From contig CM062293.1 in assembly GCA_031216915.1 (NCBI GenBank), positions 151,412,285 through 151,476,284 of the forward strand: a stretch of DNA of 64,000 bases. Direction: 5' to 3'. Below are positions 55,210-64,000 of this stretch, piece by piece. Under the pieces are notes generated by a model that was given only the letters and a program-made list of their open reading frames with translations, was not told the DNA's origin and ran no database searches. This stretch comes from Pictodentalium vernedei (taxonomy: Eukaryota > Mollusca > Scaphopoda > Dentaliida > Dentaliidae). Position numbers and translations under genes: made by a program. Numbering within the stretch: the stretch's first letter is position 1; every line of letters begins with the position of its first letter.

Positions 55210-55524
55210 TTAAAAGTCCTTTCTGTTCACGCCAAATGGTTGTAGTGTTATTAGTGTGAAGATCCAATGTACTTCACTGATTCAGCGCTGGTCTGTATTT
55301 TTCAGAGATTCTGGGTCAGAGTGTAGTACCTGTATAATACGGTAGTGAATGTCGGAAAATGTATGGTTTTGGCCATTGAAGTGAATGGCAATGGGTGTGT
55401 CTCGTGTGTGTATGATGTCCGCCAGGTGTAATGTGGGTCGAAGTCCAGTAGGTGATTGGTTGGCGAACGCACATTTTTTGAGGAATGAGGCTTGGTGTTC
55501 ACAAGTTTTAATTGTTTGATACAC
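55210..55524 (-). pseudogene. Penelope-like retroelement GIY-YIG fragment
   Basis: The frame 55524-55282 has TGLRPTLHLADIIHTRDTPI and IAIHFNGQNHTFSDI, the typical C-terminal half of the GIY-YIG endonuclease of Penelope-like elements. After a frameshift near 55279 a second frame gives SEVHWIFTLITLQPFGVN, the expected ending with its W-I-x-x-L and PFG-N pattern. The GIY and YIG strands and the reverse transcriptase are not recognisable upstream. A short dead 5'-truncated insertion within the intron between exons a and b. Confidence 0.75.
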
Positions 55525-57223
55525 AAGTTTCTAATAGTTCTGTGAATAGCCTTATTGTAATCACTAGTTAAGGAGCCGTGCGTAGTCTCTTCGCATTCAG
55601 CTCGTCTGTGTCCGACATTCAGTGTTACTGATACTAGAGTTTAAGCTCAAGGTGCTGATAGAACTAGATGCGGTGGCCATAGATTGACTAGCCGTAACTA
55701 TTGCGACAGGTCTAAATATATATAGACAATGAAACAACTCAATAGAGTAGGAAGCCCGTAAATAAGTCTGATTGGTACGCCTAACTGGTTTCGTTCTGAT
55801 TGGAGAACTTTGTCAGAGGCAAAGGTAACTACTTGTGGCTCAACCTTATGTACTATCTCAGCTCAGTGTGGCGGATGCAGAGTGATGACGTGTTTGGCAA
55901 ATGCATGGGTGTTTGTGTGGGCCTGTAATGAGTTTGGTGAGAGGTACATACAAAATCGATATATCGAATAACGTCATCCTATTGTTTCCATAGTTGAGTG
56001 GAAAAACACGAATGTGGGGTAAAGCGAGGTAACAATAGTGGGATTAACACTGTAGTAGATCTGAACATTACCTATGATTGTTAATTTTGCAGGTGGTAAC
56101 AGAGAAATGTGATGTTAAGGCTCAAGAAGTCGGAGCAGGAGTAGCTGCGAGTGAAGGGATAGGTACAGACTAAAAAGGAAAGGAGCGATTCAGTATCATA
56201 GGATACGGACATCAGTGTTTGTGACAAGAAACTGAGGATATGGGGTGGAAATAAAATAAACTGATATCCTGACTGTATTGTTTCTGTGTGGTTATCTGAT
56301 TTTTCCTTTTACCTCAACCATAAGGAATTAAGTTCGTAAAACGAGGAGCGATCAGGTCAGTAATAGTCTGGTAGTAAAAGTTGAGCTGCTGCATGTTCAA
56401 GGACTTTTGCTGTGTGGTATAAGTTGGTGTTGTTGGTGGTATCAGGTGGCGTATTTCCCACATGGCTAAGGATCTGGGGGTGTGGGCTGCCAAGATCCGG
56501 ATTGATAGTGTAGTTCTCGAATAACGCTGGAGATAGGATTCAGCCGTGGATAGCTACGTTATCAGTTTCCGGTACGGGCTGTGTCTCACGGAGCGGCTCT
56601 GTGTCAGTTCCTTTTGGATGTGTATATAACTTTATACACTTCCAAAAGGAACTGACACAGAGCTGCTCAACAATACCACAACTAGGCACAATTTGCAGAA
56701 CATTCTGTGGCACTGCCATGCATGCATACCAGTACTATAGGGTTATGCTACATAGTATGGTTGTAATTCCTAGACATTAATATTCACATCTGTGTGGGAT
56801 TGTGGGGAGACGAGAAAAAAACAAACGCAACAGACGTATATAAGCTGCTAGCTGGATGGAAGTATAATTAATGAACGTATATAGGTTAAGACTAGTGTCC
56901 AGTGCAGCAAGGCCAAAAAGGATTATCACATTCCACTGTTTGTGGATAAGAAGTAACCAGTCTTAAAAATAATTAATTTTTGAAATGCTTAACGTTACTT
57001 ATTGTTCGAAGGTCTTGACCTAACTCGTTCCACAGTTTAGGGAAGAGGTATGGTGGAAGTCTTTCTATGGATTTAGTTCTTGTTCGACTAACGCAAAGAT
57101 GATTAAGTTGGGAATCAAGCGTCTGAACTTACGTTTTTAGAAATATGGTGCCCAAGTACTATGAATTTTTTATCGTTAGGTTACTACAGGTGGACCGGTT
57201 ACAATAAAATAAGGAATCAGTAC
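55525..57223. other. Intron sequence with one strong hairpin
   Basis: No exon or transposon end found apart from the inverted repeat at 56591-56668. Confidence 0.5.
56591..56668. repeat. Near-perfect 36-bp stem hairpin with 6-nt loop
   Basis: Arms 56591-56626 and 56633-56668 pair with two mismatches (GGCTCTGTGTCAGTTCCTTT against AAAGGAACTGACACAGAGCT). Loop TAACTT. Pairing does not extend beyond the arms. Confidence 0.85.
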
Positions 57224-57389
57224 CTTAGATTCTCTCAGAATGGCACTACTTGGTTTACGAATGAAAGACAGTGACATCAACCACATGTTTTTCTCGGTTG
57301 TAGAAATGTCTTTGTTGCTTATCACTATTCTCATCAGTCGAATTGATGCTGAAGTACCAAGCATTGGGATAGCATCCAAGAAGAATTTC
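57224..57389 (-). CDS. Large lipid transfer protein (apolipophorin/apoB-like), internal exon a
   Basis: This is the most upstream host exon seen. It is 166 nt: one base completing a codon, then 55 codons from KFFLDAIPMLGTSA to AILRESK. On the minus strand a polypyrimidine-AG (TTTTTCACAG) precedes it and a GT donor (AAG|GTACTG) follows. FLDAIPMLGTSASIRLM followed by WLMSLSFIRKPSSA is characteristic of the helical part of the Vitellogenin_N/lipovitellin module that loads lipid in vitellogenin, apolipophorin, apoB and MTP. These proteins act in the secretory pathway and circulation. The exon ends in phase 0 and so joins directly to 42087-41911 across an intron of about 15.1 kb that contains a whole DIRS element. 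The upstream exon is not in the window. The family call is confident; the exact subtype is inferred from the later exons. Confidence 0.85.
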
Positions 57390-57501
57390 CTGTGAAAAAT
57401 TATAATTATCATAAATGTATCATGTTTTTATTTTCTGAAATACTTACCATCAGTGATTGAAAAATATTATAAATTTAAAGTAATTTGTATATTTTTTAAT
57501 C

Positions 57502-57712
57502 TTACCAATGGCCCAGACTTAGCTTGTGCAATCTGAAAGTTATCAAGCGCCAAACACAAATTTTGACACCCCCCCCCCCCCCCCCCCAATCCCCAAAATT
57601 TGCTTGCAAAACCAAAAAATTAAAAGTCCTATCTGCTCCTCCATACTTTTACCCTCCGTGCATGCACAGTCGCCAGGAAGTGACCAAAATTAGCGCCAAC
57701 ATCATTCTTTGT
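57502..57712. repeat. B2 inverted terminal repeat, element 3' side
   Basis: Homologous to the B1 and A repeats, with a long C tract (about 57569-57587). The NRF-1-like palindrome is decayed (GTGCATGCACAG). Confidence 0.8.
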
Positions 57713-57780
57713 ACAAAAGAGTACTACATAATAACTCTGCGGGGAGGTTTGAGTGCCCACTCATGGGAGGGCCATACCCG

Positions 57781-57868
57781 TCTCGGCCATTGGTAAGTAT
57801 AAAAAATATACAAATTACTTTAAATTTATAATATTTTTATACTGTAACCCAATGGCCCAGACTTAGCT
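57781..57868. repeat. B2 internal complementary region (ICR)
   Basis: The first arm is the reverse complement of 57465-57515. The second arm (ATACTGTAACCCAATGGCCC) should match the missing 5' end. Confidence 0.82.
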
Positions 57869-58184
57869 GACTTGTAAAAAGGTGGAGGGCCCAGGACTTC
57901 AGAATTAGTAGACCAACACAGTTCCCTAGCCTGTAATCCAAGGTGAAAGGAAATTAAATTTAAAAGGAATTACATGTATGTCTCTCTACACAGTAATAGA
58001 GAAGACACATCATCAATAAGGAGCCAAATTCAAGTAATTCCATATTCTTAGCATGAAGACTATGCTAATTGGATGTAAGAAGTTCCCAATTTTTAAGGCT
58101 AGTCTGGACTAAGCCCTGGAAATTAGGATGGTGTATTTGAGAATGAGAGGCTATCCCCCACAAACATACGCCATATACAAATAC

Positions 58185-59171
58185 AACAAGAGCTCACGTA
58201 TCGCTGAAGCAATACAATGTCCCCTACCGGACTAATTAGCATTAATAATTATACAAATGTTATAACTTAGATGTGATCAGCATGAATTCCGTTGAAGCGT
58301 TTCCAAAAAAAGTCTGGAAAACTGATATTTTGGCGCTTTTCCATATTTCCAAGGGCCATAACTTACACAAGAATAATGCAATCAGCATGAAACTCAAACT
58401 TGATCTGTAAGGCATCGTTCTATAGTAGGTTACAAAGAATGAAATCATTCGCTTGAAGCATTTCCAAAAAAAGTCCGGAAAACTAAAGTGTGACTGACTG
58501 ACAGACTGATGGAAGGACAGAGTGCAAATGAAACTTGATCTGTAAGTCATCATTCTATAGTAGTTTACCAAAAATGAAATCATTCTGTTGAAGCGTTTCC
58601 AAAAAGAGTCTGGAAAACTCATATTTTGGTGCTTTTCCATATTTCCAAGGGCCATAACTCACACAAGAATAATACAATCAGGATGAAAATCAAACTTGAT
58701 CTGTAAGTCATCGTTCTATAGTAGGTTACCAAAAATGAAATTATTCCGTTGAAGCCTTTCCAAAAAAATTCTGGAAAACTGATATTTTGACGCTTTTCCA
58801 TATTTCCAAGGGCCATAACTCACACAAGAATAATGCAATCAGCATGAAACTCAAACTTGATCTGTAAGTCATCATTCTATAGTAGTTTACCAAAAATGAA
58901 ATCACTCCGTTGAAGCGTTTCCAAAAAAAGTCTGGAAAACTGATATTTTGGCGCTTTTCCATATTTCCAAGGGCCATAACTCAAATAAGAATAATGCAAT
59001 CATCATGAAACTCAAACTTGATCTGTAAGTCATCGTTCTATAGTAGTTTACAAAAAATGAAATCATTCGGTTGAAGCATTTCCAAAAAAAGTCTGGAAAA
59101 CTAAAGTGTGACTGACAGATGGACAGAGTGCAAACCTATAGTCCCCTCCGGCGATGCCGGTAGGGGACTAA
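58185..59171 (+). mobile_element. HINE/Helentron-like element E3, inserted in B2
   Basis: Begins ACAAGAGCTCACG with GTCCCCTACCGG. Ends CTCCGGCGATGCCGG then TAGGGGACTAA, the inverse pair plus hairpin. Core of about 161-bp monomers (GTCTGGAAAACT at 58312, 58608, 58769, 58930, 59091). Short GACAGATGGAC stretch before the end. Confidence 0.82.
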
Positions 59172-60177
59172 TAAAACACAAGCTGTATCCAGGCTACAAT
59201 CTACAGCAAAACAGCTTCACTCATAGTTACACACTTATCAAGCTGGAGGAGAGGCAAAAAATCCCCCCCCCCCCACCTTTTTGAAAGAATCTTCAAAAAG
59301 AAGAGAGGAGCACTCTGGAATCAGTAAAAGCGGTACCAAATAACAATATAAATATTCGTTGAATAGACACCCAGGTAGTAATTATTATTAATAAATTGGT
59401 GCTTAACGCTACTTCAGAAGCTAAGGCTATAGCGGTGATCTCAGTAATTAAAATCGCCCGCTTGTAACGTATACCAGAGTCGGCATATACAGATAAGTCG
59501 AAATCTGGTGATATAATATAAAATATACACATGTCCAATAGAATCACAATGGACAATCTCTGGAGAGTAAACACACTTCCAAGGTAACCCACAGACGACC
59601 CCATTCAGGTGTACAATAAATTCCAATAAATAGCACTCCCAGATGTGTTCTATCCGGTATCTATGTTCCTGGAAACGTGCAAATATACGAGAATGTAAGA
59701 CAAGATGTATTCGATTGGGCACCGCCATTAATAGAAACCTGGATCTAGAAATGGATCGAGCTATGATTAACAGACTCGCCACGGACCGCCCCCGAAATAA
59801 TTCATAGTTTCTAAGGTCCTTAACATACAATAATGTGTCTGCCTAATAATGCGATTATTATGCACGTGAGCATTGAAATCCCGCACGTAATCATCTGAAT
59901 ACCAGTTAACTGAGTAGACAGCCTCCCAGGTACCCCAAGGTGGGCAATTTATTGACGATGAATCATATGCTTGTATATGACATATAGACGAACAACCACA
60001 GGAAACCAACCAACTAGAAGGTGGATGTGCCCATGAGGTCGCCATAGAACATGACCCACCTGCCAATCGAGAAGTCATGAAATGCATGTATGTACTTAAA
60101 TGCATACGGGGCTTACGGGAAGAAAACTACGTCTTGCCCGGTAATCTCCTCTTAACACATTGGCGGTGTGTGTGTGT

Positions 60178-60208
<31 letters not shown>

Positions 60209-60480
60209 GGAGGATTCTAAATCATATCGAACCTCCTTCACCGGCATTACTTGAATCGTTCTTGTGTTCGTTATCAATAGTATAGGAACCGCAAGGCTCC
60301 CTCATGTCTGACTGACTCCATAATGCCACTAAGGGCGGAGACGGACATGAAGAACAAATACATCCCCTGATAAAGACGGTCCTCTCGTGGAGGAAGCTTC
60401 CCAGGAACGACCCATAACAGACACCTGAGATGATTGAGCCAAGGTTTCTGTGATTACAGAGGTTCCACTATCAGGATTTC
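59172..60480. other. B2 segment where the recombinase domain would be expected; no YR found
   Basis: Homologous to B1 6429-7640. No recombinase motif in any frame. Contains (TG)n running into a poly-G tract at about 60163-60212. From about 60350 it again resembles the A recombinase N-terminal frame. Confidence 0.65.
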
Positions 60481-62041
60481 GCAGCGGAATTGTTTGAACT
60501 AAACAGAATATGATATGCCTATCCTATCATTCCGTCCCATGAGATCAACAGAGTGTCTACTGCGTACACTCGATGTTCTTGGCATGACGACATGAACGTC
60601 AGTAACTGATTGTTCCGGTGTGTCGCAAACAGATCTATCATGGAACGATCCCACTGGTAGCAAATAGCAAATCTGCCTGAATATTCGCTTGTTGAGAGTC
60701 CGATCCAATGGCAACAGGCGACCTTTCCGAGAGAGCGAGTCTGTTAGTACATTCAGACGACCTGGTATATGACGGACAGAAAGATGAACATGATGATTCA
60801 TGAGGTATAGGAGAATCTTCTCCGATAATTCGCATAATGGCATTGAATGAGTGTCACCTTGGTTCCTGATGTGAGCTACCACTGTCGAATTGTCCGACAA
60901 AATTTGAAATGGACGTCTGCTATTATGTGAATCCAGTGTTGTAGCGCTAGCCATATTAACATCATCTCTTGATGTTTATGCACTTCTCTAGGAACTGAGG
61001 GTCCCAAAGGCCTGGACACCTCAAGTCAGCAGGACTTAGGGTCACGTCCCAACCCGTCTGACTCGCATCCATCATAATCGTGCAAGCCAGATCCGGCAAT
61101 ACTGGTTTCGAGCGAATGCGTCTTCACACTCCAGTTCTAAGTAAAGAATATCTAGAGGGGATGTGTGTGCTGGCAGCTCGACGGAATAAGATTTCCTTCG
61201 CTGTTAATGCGTCTAAGTGTAGACAAAAGCGAGCATAACAACTGACAAATTTCGCTCTGGGTAACGACTGACAAACCAGATTGTTGTGAATCTCGAAGCT
61301 CAATCCCAAGTGAGTGAACGACTTGGACGAAGCTATATCCGACTCTTTCTAATTTACGATGAAACCAAGACGTAGGAACAAAAGAAGCACACTCTGAACA
61401 TCATTCTGAAGAATAATTCTGTTGCCGTATCTCTGAAGAATGTCGTCCAAGTAAGCTGACGTTACCGCAGACGAATGAGCTCGGAAGTATGACATTACCA
61501 AGTTTATTATATGAGTGAATGCCCAGGAAACCAGGTTCAGACCAAAGCACATCGCTCTGAACTGATACACCTTCCCTTGTACAGCGAACCGCAGGTACTT
61601 TCTGAATGCCGGATGTACCAGGACATGAAAGTACGCATTCTTCAGATCTATGCTTGCCGCATAGTCGTTCACTCGTATGCTCGCTCTTACCGACCGAGTG
61701 GTCTCCATATAGAAATTTGGAGCCACGATAAGCTTGTTTATCCAGCTCAAGTCTATTACTGGTCAGAACAAGCCGTCTGGTTTCGGTACGAGGAACAGAA
61801 TCCTGAATCTCGGCGACTTCTATTGCTTCCTTTAATATAGAGCCTGTACCTCCGCTAGGAGAGACTCTCTTTTGAAAGGATCAGATGGAGGATCTGTCCA
61901 ACGCAGACATTTTGTCAGTGGAGGTGCTGCTCGGAATGATAGCCATAGGCCATCCGAGACTACACTTCTCACCCACTGATCTTCCGTGACTGCTGTCCAG
62001 TTTCTCGCGAAGATGATACCCTTCTGACAACTGGCAAGCAA
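60480..62041 (-). pseudogene. B2 reverse transcriptase-RNase H remnant
   Basis: RT (61750-61349) keeps SIDLKNAYFHVLVHPAF, QFRAMCFGLNL and SAYLDDILQRYGN, so the YLDD box is intact. The upstream part (62041-61832) is in another frame. RNase H (60954-60499) keeps QILSDNSTVVAHI and SVRHIPGRLNVLTDSLSRKG. Several frameshifts and a shortened RT-RNase H linker. Not functional as it stands. Confidence 0.82.
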
Positions 62042-62352
62042 TAGAGGTCTTGAACATCACCTGTATGACCCGCAAGGCTTACAGGAGGAGAAACTACATC
62101 CTCTCCATGAAGAACCTCGTCCCGTAGGCCTAGGGCATCTGACCGATAGTCCCGATCAGACCTAAGCCCCTTTCCCGAGTCGCTATAGTGACGACCTCCA
62201 GAGCAATTGTAAGAGGGTTTCTTGTACCCTTGTGAGGAGTTCCCTTTTGACGTTTAGATCTGGAACGTCCTCCATTACTCTTGTCTGCTGAAGCGGGTTG
62301 ATGAAACACCGACTTCAATAGCAGATGACTTGATGCTTTGTAAACAGCCTGC

Positions 62353-63126
62353 TCATTGGCTGACGAAAGCTGACGAAAGCTTGTCGTCCAAAATAGAGTG
62401 TCCAGAGATTGGAGCGACCCGGAGCGACCCCTTGTCATCTATAAGTGATGATGACTCAAGGGCAGCATGATGTCTGATTAACTCCAGATTAGAAACTGTA
62501 AGGGTGGAGTTATACATGGTATACAAATTGCCCTGGAAAGTACAAACGTCCTCAAATTCCTTCCTGTTGAGACGTTGCACCATAGCTCTGGTAAGGTGAT
62601 CTGCGTAAGACATTGCTTCAAATTCGCTCTACTTGATGAAATTGCCGTTGTAATTGTGTCTGAGCGAATAGTGAATGATGCAGGCAAGGATACATTTAGA
62701 TCCCCGGGCTGCTCATTCAAATGCAGAGGAGCACTCTGAACATCTTCCCCAACTGTTTTTAAATGAACGTAGTCCATGAAACGGTATGTTTATGGAAGAT
62801 GCAGCTAAGAAACCACCCTTTCCTCGCATTCAAGAGGTGAATACGGCATCGTCTACATGGCCGAAGGCCTGCGACTCCTACCTAGGCTGAACCGGAAAAG
62901 AAAGAACTTCTTCCTTTGTCCGATTAAAGTCTGCATACAATGATGCCAGCGGTTTCTCACTTATCGTCGCAGCATTCTGATTCGTCGGAACAAATTCAGA
63001 GTAGTATTGATGGATGAAATCCATCGCAACCCTGTGCTGTTTCGAAAGGGAAGGATAATCCTCTTCCTTATCCCTTATCCCTCTATCCATCTGAGAGAAT
63101 GAGTTGCAGATCTCGGTCCATTGCAT
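62353..63126 (-). pseudogene. B2 gag-like remnant
   Basis: Fragments in three frames: QHRVAMDFIHQYYSEFVPTN and EEVLSFPVQ (63126-62878), LHLNEQPGDLNVSLP (62777-62478), and MSYADHLTRAMVQRL with VSNLELIRHHAAL (62613-62353). Order and content as in B1. The N-terminal part is missing between 63126 and the leader. Confidence 0.75.
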
Positions 63127-63367
63127 CTGCGAAGAAGAAACGATACATCAGATAGAAGATGCAAGACTAAACGACCTAACAACCCTAGGGTGAGGACATA
63201 CCCGTGGGGAAAAACAGAATAATATTCTGTAATAAATGTTAAACTCCCAAGAAATTTAATAAAAAAAAATTCAATAAAAAATAGCCGAAAAGCTTAAGAG
63301 TTTAACAGGAAGGGTTCATGGAAGGATAGGGAAGGAATACTTAACAAACAGTGGAATAATCATTAAC

Positions 63368-64000
63368 AATGAAAGTGTCAATGACACTGTAGATCAACCT
63401 GTTAAGACATGTACATGTATAGTATGTGACACAGCAATGACAAACATCTAGGTAATGACCTGATAACAAAGGTACATATAAAGTATTGTAATGGTCTGTA
63501 CATAAATACTGACCATAGCCTGTAACAAATGTATAGGAAAAGTATTGTAAAGGTGGGTGACAGTCAGATGCTAAACTAGAAAAGAAATCTTTGAGTCCCA
63601 GAGTGGGTCTGACTGAACCCCAAAATATTCGTTCTCATAGCACAGTGATAACAAAGGCACCCCAAAACACACTCGTTCCTGTCCCAAGGTGAAAACAAAG
63701 GTACCCAAGAAGCTTCGTGAAGATCAGTTCATAAATACGAGCTGTATATAAGTTGTGACAAAAAACTGATTGGACCTAATTTCGGTACAAAATGGTCACT
63801 GGCAGCCATCTTGAATTTTGGACCGCACCCAGAAACACTCGTTCTCGTCCCAAGGTAATAACAAAGGTACCCAAGAAGTTTTGTGAAGATCAGTTCATAA
63901 ATACAGCCTCTAGCCCGAGCCGCATTGACATGTGCACTTACAGTGTATAAGTAGCACTGAATAAATCAAAGTTTATCTAATTTGCATAATTTCTGCACGA
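63368..64000 (+). mobile_element. E5-like repeat element E9, runs off the window
   Basis: Starts AATGAAAGTGTCAATGACAC, then TGTAG(A)TCAACCTG, like the 5' end of E5. Inside, AACAAAGGTACCCAAGAAG and GAAGATCAGTTCATAAATAC occur twice about 180 bp apart, suggesting another tandem core. The 3' end is not in the window. Confidence 0.6.

Larger units (their letters stand above)
57465..63367 (-). mobile_element. DIRS-type retrotransposon B2, 5' end cut by E9
   Basis: Same family as B1. On the minus strand the 3' end is at 57465 with a terminal repeat (57502-57712) and an ICR (57781-57868). Moving right there is a non-coding segment with HINE E3, the segment lacking a recombinase, RNase H, RT, gag and part of the leader. 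The leader breaks at 63367, where E9 begins, so the second terminal repeat is not in view. Its 3' edge lies only about 75 bp upstream of the splice acceptor of exon a. Confidence 0.85.

Noticed and set aside
58260-58977. Repeated minus-strand frames starting MALGNMEKRQN
   Set aside because: By-products of the 161-bp tandem core of E3.
59293-59604. 103-codon minus-strand frame with hydrophobic stretches in B2
   Set aside because: The matching B1 sequence does not keep the same frame open, and no family was recognised.

Overview
This window is animal genomic DNA, most likely from a bivalve mollusc. Four things suggest that: one intron-split gene for a large lipid transfer protein; very dense repeats; five DIRS-type tyrosine-recombinase retrotransposons; and many rolling-circle (Helentron/HINE-like) non-autonomous elements whose cores are tandem arrays of about 160-170 bp. 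The phylum is inferred from the repeat landscape. No marker gene fixes the species.

Host gene. Five minus-strand exons (57224-57389, 41911-42087, 39177-39326, 36206-36781, 31830-32173) have GT..AG borders and compatible phases. They join into about 470 residues of the Vitellogenin_N/lipovitellin module of an apolipophorin/apoB-like protein. Neither end of the gene is in the window. No exon was found in the first 31.8 kb or the last 6.6 kb, so most of the window is intron or flank filled with transposons.

Layout. 1-12528: DIRS element B1, with its left edge off the window. It is split by HINE E1 (683-6428), which is itself split by HINE E2 (1112-5363). 12839-20680: HINE E4, interrupted by DIRS element A1 (12979-20107), the best preserved copy with open gag and recombinase frames but a stopped RT/RNase H frame. 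21022-29347: DIRS element C, badly decayed, with a hAT-type element in one terminal repeat and two adjoining HINEs (E5, E6) in the middle. 30612-31712: HINE E7. 31830-42087: four lipid-transfer exons, with small MITEs, foldback repeats, a tRNA-SINE and HINE E8 in the introns. 44687-51525: DIRS element A2, followed by HINE E10 (51784-54439). 55210-55524: a Penelope-like GIY-YIG fragment. 57224-57389: the most upstream exon. 57465-63367: DIRS element B2, carrying HINE E3 and cut at its far end by a further element (E9) that runs to the window edge.

How the parts relate. All five DIRS elements lie on the minus strand, the sense strand of the host gene. Each has inverted terminal repeats and an internal complementary region (ICR) that joins its two outer ends, the layout known for DIRS circle intermediates. 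Private sequence variants recur in the ends and ICR of the same copy. A1 and A2 carry a tyrosine recombinase. B1 and B2 have unrelated sequence where that domain should be. Because families are present more than once, several insertions can be checked against empty sites inside this window. No complete host gene, structural tRNA/rRNA gene, CRISPR array or bacterial-type operon was seen.
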